NCBI GenBank assembly: GCA_941918925.1
Contig: OW799236.1
Coordinates: forward strand, 64,008,685-64,072,684
Direction: 5' to 3'
Source of the DNA: Phyto melanocephala
Lineage: Eukaryota; Arthropoda; Insecta; Diptera; Rhinophoridae
DNA: 64,000 bases
The stretch's first letter is position 1. The number at the start of each line of letters is the position of its first letter. Below the pieces are notes generated by a model. That model was given only the letters and a program-made list of their open reading frames with translations. It was not told the DNA's origin and did no database searches. Of this stretch, positions 22,920 to 35,419 are shown piece after piece. Position numbers and translations under genes: made by a program.

Positions 22920-23850
22920 ACCTCAAGTCACGGATGGAAATCATGGTGCGATTGTACTTTTTATGGTACATTTTTTACTTTGTTGGTACCGTGGTACTAG
23001 CGCGAGCTACTTGGTACAATTTAAAAATTTGTTCATGTTCTCTTTAATTTTGTTTGCGTGTGTTTTATTATTCTCTGTTTTTGTTGCAATGCTGTTGTCA
23101 AAGCGAATTCATGTACAAGGTGGTGTCAAGTCTGCAACAACAAAATCTGCCTACTTCTGCAAACTTCTTACAAATATCACCTGTTCATTTGGCACCACCT
23201 GGTGCTGTTGTAATATGTATTTTATTTTACCTTTGATTCGTAAGAATGTAAGGTGGACTTTAATAACGAAGTACTAAAGTACAAGTTATTATGGGAGAAT
23301 TCAATATGATCTCTTCTGGTGAAAATGTTTCCACACGAACAAACAAACTTTGAAGCAATAAATAATCAGTACAGAGCACTAGCAGATGTGATTGAACTTA
23401 GATCACACAAAGATTCAAATATTTTCTATTTTTGGTCTAAAGTATCACAGATGAAAAATGAATTAAATGAGTTCATGTTCCCATAAATTTCAAGAATTGT
23501 AAGAGGAATTCTTTCTATTCGACATTCATCGGCCAACGTCGAACGAGTTTTTTATTTTTAAATCCTAACTAAAACACAAAAAAGAAAAAGAATACATGTT
23601 TCTACTGTTTCAAATTTGATACAGACAAAAGATTTATTAAAGTCAACAAATTCTTGTTGTGTAGAAAATTGTATTATCTAAAAATATTTAACAAATAAAA
23701 TTTGTTAAATAACCGATCTCTACGTATGTACTTATGAATGTAATATATAATGTTTTTTATTGTATTCTGGATTTTTATATGGTACCGTCATGGCCTAAAG
23801 AGTACATTTTGTTTTCATACTTGGGACAAAATCATGTAAGCCATTTTCCT
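22920..23850 (+). mobile_element. hAT transposon relic
   Basis: A decayed hAT transposase C-terminus lies in the centre. Repeated 'atggtac' motifs occur at 22940-23010 and 23779-23790, with 'gtacatttt' at 22966-22974 and 23811-23819. Exact termini and target duplication are not identifiable. Confidence 0.5.
23380..23690 (+). pseudogene. hAT transposase C-terminal dimerisation region (decayed)
   Basis: One frame reads SNIFYFWSKVSQMKNELNEF, MFP, a stop, then ISRIVRGILSIRHSSANVER and VF. The next parts need a frame change (LTKTQKRKRIHVSTVSNL, QTKDLLKS). 'IP.SNA..ER.FS..N.IKTK.RN.L....V' is the usual order in the hAT C-terminal dimerisation domain. Stops and frameshifts make it clearly non-functional. 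The upstream catalytic regions are not readable. Confidence 0.7.
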
Positions 23851-23937
23851 TCCCTGCCTTAAGTTATTACACAATGGGTAAAACCTGTTATGTTAAATGT
23901 AAATTCGCACATTTATTTTCTTTGTTCTCCAGCACTC

Positions 23938-23958
23938 CCTCTCTCTCTCTCTCTCTCT
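23938..23958. repeat. (CT)n microsatellite
   Basis: A run of about ten CT dinucleotides between 'agcactccct' and 'ttcacttgcc'. Confidence 0.9.
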
Positions 23959-24119
23959 TTCACTTGCCATCGATCTATTTTTCGAACATGCTTGATCGCC
24001 CTGGTACCCACACAATCCTAAAGTGATGATTAGTAGGTACTAGAAATTGTGACTGTTAACTAAACTTAAGATAATTTTGAATTGTTAATTCCAGAAGGTG
24101 GATCAACCTGGGCCTCACT

Positions 24120-24470
24120 GATATAAAATGCGCAACGTTTAGTTTACGTGAAAATCCGCGACTTTTAATACGGAAAAAGCAGCCTCGCTGGGACTTTTAA
24201 GAGCGAAAGAAAGTTGCTTTGATTTACGCAAAAACTGTTGTGAAACGATGTTGGTGTGTTTTTTCATTGTAAATCTAATTTTTTTGAGCGGCGAGGCTCA
24301 TTTTCACTTAAACGGCCACGTCAACAAGCAAAACTACCGTTACTGGTCTCCAAGAACCCGCAACCCTCGATTGAAACATCAGAAAACATCACATTGCCTC
24401 AGGGTTTTAAAAGGTTCTGCGTGTGGCGCAGAGCACAAGGCTCCGTTTTGAATAAATAGTGTGTTTAACT
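24120..24470 (+). pseudogene. Tc1/mariner transposase relic
   Basis: The plus strand near 24285-24345 reads GEAHFHLNGHVNKQNYRYWS, the first-aspartate block of the same broad insect Tc1/mariner group as 6075-6440 and 27925-28625, but the catalytic Asp (normally S-D-E-A-H-F) is Gly here. Flanking sequence has several frameshifts. No inverted ends identified. Confidence 0.65.
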
Positions 24471-24660
24471 CGACGGAAGACATTTGGGTGACATACTCTT
24501 TAATAAATAAAATCCGCATTTCCATTTTATAGTTAAATACTCTTAATAAGACTTTGTGTGAATTATTACGTTTTTTATTTAAGTTTCAAAATATAAATCT
24601 GCCACCAGACACCCTGCATAACGTCGTGTTAATACATCGGAGATGGCAAATTTTGTCATT

Positions 24661-25550
24661 TTTATACCCGCCACAAAAAAAATGGTGGGGTTGTACTCAT
24701 TTTGCCATTCCACTTGCAACACATCGAAATATCCATTTCAGACCCCATTAAGTATATATTTTCTGAATCGGGGCTTAATTTTATGACGATCTAGCTATGT
24801 CTGTCCTGTTGAAAGCACGATAGAGGCAAAAAAAAGCTAGGGGACTTAAACTTTGCTAGAATATATATTTTATTCAAAATGAGCTAAACTAAAATATTAG
24901 TAAGAGAGTTATAGCTCGTAATGCATGAGTAGGTAAAAAAAACCGTGTCCTTTCAACATCGAATAAAATGCAATTGTGTCCAAACATAGAGCCAACGTAG
25001 AGTCATGAAATTTCAAATGTATATTTCCTGAGTAAAAAAAAATTGTTTCCATGAAAATCACTTAAATCTATGCATTAGAAAAGGAATTATAGACCAAAAT
25101 GTACGAAGATTTATACCGTGCAGTGTATTTTTCGCTATATTCAAAACTTAAAACGTAATACAACTGACAAAATTACATGTATAATTCTGAAATTTTGCAA
25201 AGGTCGCCCACTTGTACGCCCACCTCCCATATAGCGATCATATTCAAATTATTTCTCTATAAATGAAGATTTTGGAAGAATAGAGGGCTCTATATTGATA
25301 TATATGAGTTGTATTTATTACCAGAAACTACTTTGACACGCCTACTTTAACGCCCAATTTCATTGAAAGACTAAATTTACGAAAACATTTAACTAGCATA
25401 TCGAAGTTATACAAAGAAAGTGATACATATTTTAGTATAAATAGATTATTCCATAGCGATTACTGTTAAAAACAAAACAATAAATTTTGTGCTATAAAAG
25501 TACACAAAATGGGAATTCGACACAGCCGAATATAGTGCTTTTACTTGTTT
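24661..25550 (-). mobile_element. DINE-like family A element
   Basis: Begins 'tttatacccgccacaaaaaaaatggtggggt' and ends 'gacacagccgaatatagtgcttttacttgttt'. Internal 'cacttgtacgcccacctcccatatagcg' and 'gacacgcctactttaacgccc' boxes are intact. No interruption. Confidence 0.9.
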
Positions 25551-27716
25551 TATTCTAAAATGTTAAAATGAATTTCTTACAACAAACAATTACTATGATA
25601 GGTTGTGAATTGGGTAAAAATATCAGTAAAATAAGCAATTACTCTATAGCAATAAAGTAGTCCACTATACAGAAGTTATCCAAATATTTTTTAAATTTTC
25701 CTTTTATTTATTTTTTTTTTTTTTGTTCTGAGAAAGTGATTTTTTTATTATTTCTTTTTTATTATTTCGCTTTTTGCAGTTTTTTGTCACATTTTTACAA
25801 TTTGTGTTAGAAGTCAGTGAAGTCTAGGTGCCAAAAATAAATAGAAAAGTTTAAAGAAATTCTCGGTGGCCTAATATAAAAAAGGAGTTTCGAATTTCTA
25901 TTATTTTACACGAAAAGAAAAAAAAATTAATAAAATTTAAAAGAACAAAATGAGATAGGGCTTTTTCGTGTAGCTATAAATCTGTAATTTTCCACTGTAG
26001 CTCAATGCATTTTTAGGAGTTATTTCTTTGCATGTGAACTACCAGAAAATGTTAAAAGCGCGATTCAAATCAAGATACGCCCTCTTTTTATTAAGCTGCC
26101 CGATATTTCGTTGCTGCTCCGACCTGAACGATTATATGGTAATTTTATAAATTTGTTGTGTTGCTTTATTTTGAATCTTTATTGGTCATATAATTTCCAC
26201 CAAAACGTTTAAGGATATCTTGATTGGTTCAAAAATAAACAGTTGTGACTATGCTCAAGTTTAATACTGTACAGCAAGGCAAACTTATTCCACAGGTAAC
26301 CTCAGTTCGGGTAATTTTTTTTTTGTTTATATTTTTTATTTATAAAGTATGACATTTAAAATAAATAATAGAAGGAAGATAATTGTTTTTTATATATGGA
26401 CTTTGACAGCTAAGGTTTAAAAAAAATCAGCTGTCGAATTAAGAGTATCTGATGAATAAATATGCCTTGACTGTAAAGTAACATAGTAAAACACTTTCTT
26501 AACTCTTCTGAAAACTCAGTAGAAAATTCATAACTAAATTGGTTAGAGCAACGACGATATACTAAGGTTTACTATCCAATAATAAAAATTTTCACACTTC
26601 TAGTAACTCAAATTTTGATTTCACAATATGCAATTGTCTAAAAGCTTATCCACTGTGATATAAGCTTCTGGAATTATGTAAAAGAAAGCCTCCAAAATTA
26701 ATTAATCTTAGATTGAAAGAGTAAAAAAGTTAATGTTAGAGAGAGAAAACTATGCATGTTTTCTTTTTACATTTTTTTTTGTTTTTAATGTAGCTTTTTC
26801 TACTTTAGACAAAAGTAACTACAAATCGCTATATTCAGGCGCAAAACAAAGTAGTTTAAAGGTATAAAACTGAGTAGTAAGCAAGACTTTATCATTTTAA
26901 GCTGAAATCGTCAGTTTTAATATACAAATTTTTAGATTTTTTTTTAATAGATTGCGTTTTTTATCGTGAACAAACAAAGAACTTTGACGCTTCGAGATTT
27001 TTCCATATATGACTGAACATTTTGCTTTTACTAAAATTTTATATCAAAACATCTTTGCACTCTTTTTTTTTTCAAATCTTAAAAAGACAGAAAAAGAAGA
27101 GTCATCAGGGCTTAAATAGAAAAACATTTGTCATTTTGTTAATTAATTTTTATTTTAAAAAGTATACTAGTTAAAAGCTAACTATGAGTTACGCTATATT
27201 AAATTAATTTATAGCTAACCGAAATATAATTAATTTCATGCTAACTGCAAATACCTAACTTTAAATTAGTTCAAAAATCATGTACGCTTGGACAAATAAC
27301 TATTACCTAGGACAACGTAATGTTAAAACAGCCAGGTAGCCTGATTAAAAATAATTAAGGCATCAACCACCACTAGTTACAAATAAGGAAGCTTTAAGTG
27401 CATTTAAAGTTAGCTGACTAGCTTATAGGGTAATAAGAGTCCAACTTAACAATTTTACAATATTTTTAAATGTTAACTTTCCTCAATCTTTGTTCTACCT
27501 TAGAATTTTTACTTAAACTCTTTTAAATAAAAAATTCAAAATATTATTGCATACCTTAACTGCATACAGGCATTTTTTTACATAGAAACTACACTCTAAA
27601 ACACTTATATGCATCTGTAAGAACCACCTAGATATTACGAAATGAATTTACCAGTTTAGGAAGAACGAAACTGGCTTATGCCACATAATATAGAAACGTG
27701 TGTAATGCATGTAGCC
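25551..27716. other. Long stretch without recognised genes
   Basis: AT-rich with poly-T runs (25709-25723). No open frame of note and no repeat family recognised. The best candidate here for single-copy intergenic DNA. Confidence 0.4.
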
Positions 27717-27812
27717 TATACCCGCCACCAAAAAAATGATGAGGGTATATTCATTTATCAGTCCGTTTGTAAAACATCGAAATATTCATTTTAGACCCCA
27801 TAAAGTATATAT

Positions 27813-28729
27813 CGGGTGTCCCAACTAGAACGCAATTTTTAAATTTGGCGCCATTCGAAGTGTCATTGTTTGACATTTGAACAATTGTTATTGTTTGCTA
27901 GTAGAAGGTACGAGGTTAGTAAAAATGGAGCGCTACACGAATGAACAACGCATTCTCATTGTGGAATTGTTTTACCAAAATGGTGAAAGTTTTGCGGCTA
28001 CAGTTCGCAAATTGCGATCATCCCATTTCCATCTCGATGGCTTCGTCAATAGGCAGAATTGTCGCATTTGGGGTGAGGAAAATTCTCGAGTGATTCACGA
28101 GAAGCAAATGCATCCTCAACGTGTCACTGTGTGGTGTGGTTTTTGGGCTAGAGGAATCATTGGAACTTTTTTTATGAAAATGAGGCAGGTCAAGCGCAAA
28201 CAGTCAATGGTGTTCGGTATCGTTAAATGATAACCAGTTTTTTCTTGCCTGGAATTGAAGAAATGAATGTGGAGGGCATGTGGTTTCAACAAGATGGCGC
28301 CACATGTCATACAGCCAGAGAAACAATTCAATTGCTGCATCAGTCATTTCCCGGTCGTGTTATTTCGCGTTTTGGAGGCCAGAATTGGCCGCCTAGATCG
28401 TGTGATTTAACACCTTTAGATTTTTTTCCTTGGGGTTTTTTGAAGTCGATGGTTTACGCGAATAAGCCGACGACGACTCAAGCCTTAAAAGAGGAAATTG
28501 GACGCTGCATTAATGAAATACCGCAGCATTTATGCAAAAAGGTCATTGAAAATTTCATTAAAAGATCGCGTGTGTGCCAGCAAAGCCGCGGCGGCCATCT
28601 GCACGATATATTGTTCCATACATAACCTCATTCCGTCTACTTTACGATATAATAAAGTTTCACGATTTTTTTTTAAATATCTGTGTTTTATTTAATATTT
28701 AAAAATTGCGTTTTAGTTGGGACAGCCGA
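27813..28729 (+). mobile_element. Tc1/mariner element with internal deletion (917 bp)
   Basis: Inverted termini TCGGGTGTCCCAACTAGAAC and TCGGCTGTCCCAACTAAAAC (right end reverse complemented) extend with CGCAATTTTTAAAT for about 34 bp. Both sides are flanked by the duplicated TA (27811-27812, 28730-28731). The target is a DINE-A copy. This is the cleanest cut-and-paste insertion in the window. Confidence 0.92.
27925..28625 (+). pseudogene. Tc1/mariner transposase, internally deleted and frameshifted
   Basis: The ATG at 27925 starts MERYTNEQRILIVELFYQNG and leads into the first helix-turn-helix. At about codon 29-30 the sequence jumps in frame from RKLRS to SHFHLDGFVNRQNCRIWGEE, so about 110 codons covering the second DNA-binding motif and the residues just before the first catalytic block are gone, and the usual catalytic Asp of 'SDEAHF' is lost. 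At about 28165 a frameshift occurs; the following frame has a stop before MITSFFLPGIEE. Then WFQQDGATCHTA (second Asp) and SCDLTPLDFFPWG (third Asp), and the protein ends GGHLHDILFHT, TAA 28623-28625. 701 nt versus about 1 kb for a full gene. Confidence 0.9.
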
Positions 28730-29822
28730 TATATTCTGAGTCCTGGAAGGACGATAGAGCTCAAACCGAAAACAGCATTCTTATTCACAAGATTTGTACG
28801 GTATTGAAAATTGGCTAAATCGGAATGTTAGGAAGAGAGTTATAGCAAGAGCAGGTAAAAAAACCATGTCCTTCCAACATCGAAGAAAATGCAATTGTGT
28901 CCAAACGCATTAACATAGAGCCATGAAACTTCGAATGTATAATTCCTGAGTAAAAAAAAAATTGTTTCTTCCTGAAAATTCTATATACATTGCGAAAGGA
29001 GTTATCAATAAAAATGTACGAAAATTTATACCGCACAGTGTTCTTTTCGGTATATAAAAAATTAAAAACGTAATACAACTGAAAAAATAAGATGTGCTAT
29101 TCTGCTATTTCGCACAAAGTGCTTTTTGATTTAAAGACTTGCAATAACAGAAAATAAATATGACACGCCCACTTGTACGCCCAACTTCCATATAACGACT
29201 TATCTCAAATTCATATAATTTCTCTATAAATGAAGGTTTTGGGAAGAATAAAGGAATATATTGAAATATCTAAGTTGTATTAATAAGCAGAAACTACTTC
29301 GACATGCCTACTTTAAAGCCCACTTTTCAAGTTATCTACTGTTAACGAAATTTTAAAGCTCACAAAACCGACAAAAATTAGAGGAAAGTGGTGGTATTTC
29401 GTACATATAGCTTTCTAGTCAATGTCATTGTTATGCCAGAAATGAAGGTGACACGGCCACTTTAACGCCTACCTTCCATATAACGCTTTTTCTTTAATTC
29501 CTACAATTTCTCTATGGACAAATTTTTTGGAAGAATAAAAAACTATATTGAAATATCTAAGTTGTATTTATTAGCATAAACTATATTGACACGCTTTCTT
29601 TAACTCCCACTTTCATTGAAAGACTAAATTCACGAAAACATTTTAATAGCATGTCGCAGTTATACAAAGAAAGTGATAAATATATATTTTAGTATAAAGT
29701 AAATTATTCCATAACGATTCCAGATATTAACAAAATTATAAATTTTGTGCTATTAAAGTACATAAAATTGGTGGTGGGTTTTAAAAATTCGACACAACCG
29801 AATATAGAGCTCTTACTTGTTT

Positions 29823-30889
29823 CTATTTGTGTAATTTTTTATTTTCTTCTTTTTTTCATCTTCTAAACTTCCACCAGGAAGATTCTAAGTATTCATTCAA
29901 TAATTTCATGTAACTTGTATGAAGTTGACCAAAAAAATTAAATAAATAATAGTATACAAAGATCTCAAGTTGAAATGCACGATTTTGACCATGTGTTTTT
30001 TAAATATGTACGACTGCCTAAATAAGAGGCAAATTAAAAAAACAAGTTGCAAATCTATATGATGCCACAATAAGAAGAAGACAACAATTGATTATGTTGA
30101 GGCATACACTCACACAACTGGTATTAGATAGAAGATGCAAAAAAGGAACTAATCTTGAGTAATAAAATAAAAAATAAGAAGAAAGATTTTAGAGGTAATA
30201 GATAAAGTTTTCTAAAGCAGGAAAGTATTCCTAGGTTAAGACTTGGTTTTGTTGCTACACCCAATAGGAAAACAAAAAAACGTTTTCAAGGTGAACCAGT
30301 GATTGAAAATGTTTATTATAACTTTATACTATTTGCATTTTAAGATAATGTGCTATTTAACACATTTAACTGACAGAAAAAATCTAATGTTTAATGGATC
30401 ATGTTTAATAAATGTTTAATAACTACAATCTTTACACCTACACATTACATTATTCATTGTATTTATTTTTATGGTATACATATAAAGCTTTGCTATTCGG
30501 TTTGTAATTTTTAATATATTCATCCTCATATTTTCTGCTTATGAATAGGGGGCACGGGGTGTTGGTTGAAGAAAACTTTTAGAAGCAATCACATGTTGCA
30601 TAAATAAACCTGCACGTAGTATCAATATTTTATAAAAATTGGGGAATGAATCGCACAATCTCCCTATAAGGTTTTAAGATATGTGCTAATAAACAATACT
30701 GCCTCTTTTTCATTTGTTCCCCATGTTTCTACCACAAAAATTAACATTTTTCGGCCCTTATATAACTTTTAGATAGGTTTGTAAATAAATATAATTAAAT
30801 TTATTATTTTATAATTTCATAAATATAATATGCCAAAGTTAAATATAATTGGCAAAGTTATAGGAAAAAATTATTTAAAACAATATATC
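29823..30889. other. No gene recognised
   Basis: AT-rich; no coding pattern or recognised repeat. Confidence 0.45.
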
Positions 30890-31237
30890 AAGTGTCTCAA
30901 GCTACTAAATAATTTTTGTATACGTTCAGAAAGAAAAAGCCTCAACAAATCGGATAAAAACTAAATGAGATATAGGCAACAAAATGTTCAATTTACAAAA
31001 AAAAATTAATTTTCTTCAGCTTCTGCACCACTGATAGAGTCAATTTGTGTATCAAATAATATGGCTTACTATATAATATATTAAAATCAAATGTGGCATC
31101 AGAAAGCAAAATGGCGTATTACATTAAATATGACATCTAGGTTGCGCTACGATGTGGTCATTATATCTATATACTACATTATGGTAAAGAGTATTATCAG
31201 ATTTGGCACAGTCGAACCTAGCACTCTTACTTGTTTG
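30890..31237 (-). repeat. DINE-like family C relic
   Basis: Ends 'ggtaaagagtattatcagatttggcacagtcgaacctagcactcttacttgttt'. Contains 'aaaatggcgtattac.ttaaatatgac' and 'agagtcaatttgtgtatcaaataatatggcttac', which match the order in 50930-51557. The terminal hairpin box is that of families A and B, but the body differs. Confidence 0.65.
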
Positions 31238-31446
31238 TATTTTTTTTTTATATTTGGACACATGTGCTAAAACTAGTCCAACAACACCTTCAAGTATCAT
31301 TACTATGTTTACTATGTTCAAAGCAGAGTTATTCTTGCCGCGCAATTAAGACTATATATGCAGGACATAATGTGCGCGAATTAAACCGCAAACGATATTT
31401 ATCCAGGACCCATACGAGCTTAATCGAATACAAAATTGGAAAAAAA

Positions 31447-32590
31447 AATGATTTTCCCTGATCTTTAAATATATATACTAGCCAAACCCGGCGCGCGTCG
31501 CTACGCCCCTTAATGAATCGAAATGCATTCTGAATTTTAATTGAATATCAAGTGCAAAAACCTAAAAATTATAATTTTTTTTATGGGCGTGGCATTGCCC
31601 ACTTTTCTAATCACGAAATTGTAAAGTCATAACAGCTCAATATGTGTGCAAAGTTTCAGAAGAATCGGTTAAGTGCAAGTACCTCAAAATGATACCTTTT
31701 TTTATGGGCGTGGCAGTGCCCACTTTTCTAATCACGAAATTATTTAGTCATGACAGCTCGATATGTGTGCAAAGTTTCAGAAAAATTGGTCTGGTGCAAG
31801 TACCTCAAAATGAAAACTTTTTTAGGGGCGTGGCCCCGCCCACTTTTCTTATCTCGAAATTATTTAGTCATGACAGCTCAATATGTGTGCAAAGTTTCAG
31901 AAAAATCGGTCAAGTGCAAGTAGCTCAAACTGATAACTAATTTTTATGGGCGTGTCCCCGCCCACTTTTTTCCACCCATAAACACTCCTTGGTATGTGTA
32001 CAACAACTTGCCAAAGTTTTAGTCCGATCGGTTTTACAGTTTCGGAGTATATAGCTAACACACACACACACAGAGTTTCACTTCTATATATATAGATAAA
32101 TCAAATGTTGTTCGTTGGTAACTGCATCAGTTTAGAAAGGCTGCTAATTTTATTAATGTTTGACATAAACCAGCTTAGGTTTTAGGAAAATAAAATTTGA
32201 CCATGCCCTTTTTTTAATTTATCTACAATCGGAAAAGGGCTAACCCGTTTTGTCTTCATAGGCTTCATAGACTTAAATAATGTTTTAAAGCTCATTTTTT
32301 ATCAACATGTAAATTGGATGTAGCAACCATACAAAATCAATAGTTTTGCCATATATCCACAGTACTACCTAAGGTCTTAAAAATAAGTATGTGTTAGTTA
32401 TTATAATAACAACTTGCATAATTAAGCTTTTATGCTTTTAATAAGCTGAAAAAGAACAATGAGCATGATACCGTCAATATCATAAGATACTTATGTAGAA
32501 AACTTTTACATCTATAATGATAAAACTGTGTGTAATCATTTGTCTTCTTTCAACTAAAATCAGATACGCTCGGATCAGGGAAAACGATTT
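31447..32590. repeat. Short inverted repeat pair enclosing an ACTAGC-type repeat
   Basis: ATGATTTTCCCTGATC at 31447 has an inverted partner GATCAGGGAAAACGAT at 32574, one mismatch in 16. Could be remnants of DNA-transposon ends or chance. Confidence 0.3.
31480..32095 (+). repeat. ACTAGC-type interspersed repeat with internal tandem units
   Basis: Starts ACTAGCCAAACCCGGCGCGC near 31480 and ends 'ctatatatatatagata'. Four units of about 120 bp follow one another, each with 'gggcgtggc...gcccacttttct' (31585, 31708, 31827, 31949), 'tagtcatgacagctc.atatgtgtgcaaagtttcag' and 'tcggt.aagtgcaagtacctcaaa'. Units 2 and 3 are the most alike. A 98-codon frame across them is an artefact of the repetition. 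Confidence 0.8.
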
Positions 32591-33928
32591 CCCCATACAA
32601 AAAACTTATTATATAATTTATTTAAGAAACAATAAATGTTAGGATTTTTAAGCCTGATATTAGAAATTTTAATTAGAATTGTACATTTCATTCCAACAAT
32701 TAGATAGGATCAAATTAGGTAGTTTTTGTATAAGAGATACAAAGAAATTTAATGGCATATTGGCAGAACTATAATTCTTATAGGCCTTAAATTCTGTGTA
32801 ATTGTCTACGTTATCAGTTTACCTTTTCGAGCGCATAATGGATAGGGTTAGAGTAGTGAATGTAGTTCTACCACCTAAATTAAAACTTAAATCTCTTTTT
32901 GATTTTTACAATTGTTCGAGCTATGTACTTTTGATAACAATTTCCAAATTAGAAGAAAAGGTGGTTAGAATCGGAGATGGGGCAGTGATACCCTCCTACG
33001 ACTGAAATATTCAAATCAATCTCTTAATGAATACAATGCGAAAACTTTATTAGGGCCAATAAAGCGGTCCTTATGCTTATGTATGATGACTTGGTTAAAT
33101 TTGATATAACACATTTGTTTCAACCCCCAATTTTGTGGAACACTTTAGCGACAAGTTAACCTTAAAACACATTTAAAAATTTGAATAGTTTTTGTCGTCC
33201 AAGTTGAATTAAAAGTTTTGGTACACTCAGATAATTATAGTGCAATTGTATGCCAAATAATTCTGTGGTATATTTTGACTCTTTCATGAATTGTATAAAA
33301 ATCTCAAGTTCATTAAAGAACTTCAGGGCTAAAATGTATAATAGAAATATATGTATCTCGTACATTATACTGCCTCACCAAAAGAATATAAGATGCCCTC
33401 TAAAAAGAAACTTAGTCGTAAACTCCTAAAATGTCGATATGAGTGTATCTTTTACTCTCTATCGGAATCGTTATTTTTAATTTTTTTTTGTACAGTCTAA
33501 CCTACTAAACGTGAAAAAGTTCAGAAACAATTTGTTAGTCGACAATATATGTATTAATGTTGTTTTGTTAGTAGCACCATATAAATAAGCTGAACAGGTG
33601 ATATGACTACTCGTAGATTGGAGATAATGGTAAAAGCACTCAAAAGGTTTTCCTATTTTGTTGGCACTACTTCCACCACTAGATTCTTTTGGTTTACCCC
33701 TTTCAGCTTTTATTTACATAGTTAAGCACTTGCCTCCCTGGAAACGTCCATTATTAATTACTTTTTTAGAATATTTTTTATACATTTTAGATAAATCTAA
33801 ACGAATATCTAAGATATGTACTTTTTTCCAAGATCATAGTTGTTCAAAAAATGCAGAAAAAATTTTTAAACAAAACTACTGATATTTATGTAAATAAATA
33901 GTAGAAAAAGAATAATGTAAATATATAA
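32096..33928. other. Long stretch without recognised genes
   Basis: AT-rich; frames at 32802-33005, 33162-33365 and 33658-33882 have no recognisable motif. Confidence 0.4.
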
Positions 33929-34000
33929 TACATACATACATACATACATACATACATACATACATACATACATACATACATACATACATGCATGCATGCA
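33929..34000. repeat. (TACA)n microsatellite grading into (CATG)n
   Basis: About fifteen TACA units followed by 'tgcatgcatgca'. Confidence 0.95.
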
Positions 34001-35105
34001 AACGTATTTTCCTTAAGTTTATTTTCTAAATGCAAATAAAATTTATTTAGTTTTAGAAGATAGTTTTATTTTCCTCTGCTTACGGATCTAACGTTAACCT
34101 TATTCCCACGGTATTTTTAAGAATAAAATATGTTTTGTTTGAAAAAATAAATAAATAAATAAAACTTAATTTTAAATACTAAATGCACAAATAATAATAA
34201 ACATAAAAATTACAAAAACAATATAAAAGAATAAAAATTAAAAAACTGTGTACATAAACAATTACAAAAATGTTTTTGCATAAATACATATTTAAAAAAA
34301 ATTCCGAAAAATAACAATAACAAACATGTACAAAATGTCATAGAAAAGTTATAAAACCAACACTTAGGCGACGCTCTAAGTTAGCTACACCGTCAGCCAG
34401 TCAATAGTTAGACAGCCCGTTAAGTTAGCTTAAAAATGGCTCAGATAAATAAATAAAGCTAGAAAAAAGAATAAAATGAAATGTCTGTCAAGCCATAGAG
34501 ACCAGAATAAATATTTTACCAACCTAACAACTCACTAGCTGGTTCGCTCCACTTTGAAACCAACTATCAGCCAACAAAAATGACAAAACCATTTTTGTAT
34601 TTTGCAGTTAAAATGTAATCGACATTAAACAATACGAACAACAATTGCTACAATGAAAAAATAATATGCAAAATGTCAAAAATATAAGTATTTATCTGTA
34701 CGTATGTATGTATGTATCGCTGCATGAATGTTTGTGTGTACAAAAAAAAACTTCAAAATAAAATGTAGTGGATTTGTAGTTTAAAAATCGCTATAATATT
34801 TACAAAAAGTCGTAAAATAAAGAAAAAATAAAAGAATAAACTTATATCCGTGCTTAACGTGTTCTTTAGCGCTAGAAAAGAACGCAAGACAACTGTAGCA
34901 GTATAGGGCGAAAGAAAATACGAACTTATTGACCTTTTAGTGGTATTAAAGTTTAGACGTATTCGTCTCTTCATATAAGGTTTAGCACCTTATAACGAGT
35001 GGAGGGGGATAGCAACCGAACTTCAGTTGCATCATATTTACTCTACGCCGATATATGTCAAACCAAGGAAAAAAGCTGGATAAATAACAATGTATTCAGT
35101 AGGGT
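34001..35105. other. No gene recognised
   Basis: AT-rich with short microsatellite-like runs (aaat at 34145-34165, tatg at 34699-34716). Confidence 0.45.
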
Positions 35106-35260
35106 GATCGACTCGGTTTTACAACCGGTGGAAAACCCGGTTTTTTTCCTCTTTCAGCTGGCGGTTTTTTCTAAATGTTGATTTTTCGAATATCGAATAT
35201 ACCGGTTATTTTATCCGAAAAAGTCGGTTTTTTTATTTTTTAAATTTTATTTTCATATAT
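35106..35260. mobile_element. hAT-like terminal relic with CCGGTTT motifs
   Basis: 'ggtgatcgactcggttttacaaccgg', 'aaaacccggttttttt' and 'taccggttattttatccgaaaaagtcgg' are typical of hAT subterminal arrays and resemble the motifs at 2895-3520. Only one side is recognisable. Confidence 0.45.
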
Positions 35261-35419
35261 CTTTGTAACCAGTCGTACTATAGTATATTTAGAACGCTAA
35301 ACGTTTTCAAAAATCAGAAAATAAAAACTATTAAATATTATTCCATAATATTGTAAGAAATTTATTTGTTGTTTAAAAAACAAATGTAAAATAAGAAAAA
35401 TAATTGAGCCTAAATATTA

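Larger units (their letters stand above)
27717..29822 (-). mobile_element. DINE-like family A element split by a mariner insertion
   Basis: Left part 27717-27812 ('tatacccgccaccaaaaaaatgatg' to 'accccataaagtatata'), right part 28730-29822 ('tatattctgagtcctggaag' to 'gaatatagagctcttacttgttt'). The two parts join cleanly at a TA inside the 'aaagtatatatattctga' box. Confidence 0.9.

Noticed and set aside
22963..23277. 104-codon frame with hydrophobic segments
   Set aside because: Sits within a decayed hAT relic, lacks any recognised motif and has no supporting copy.
31644..31940. 98-codon open frame with internally repeated peptide
   Set aside because: It arises from 120-bp tandem units of an interspersed repeat; other reading features of a gene are absent.
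31585..31970. Regularly spaced repeats, CRISPR-like at first sight
   Set aside because: Units are 120 bp tandem copies without unique spacers, in a eukaryotic genome.
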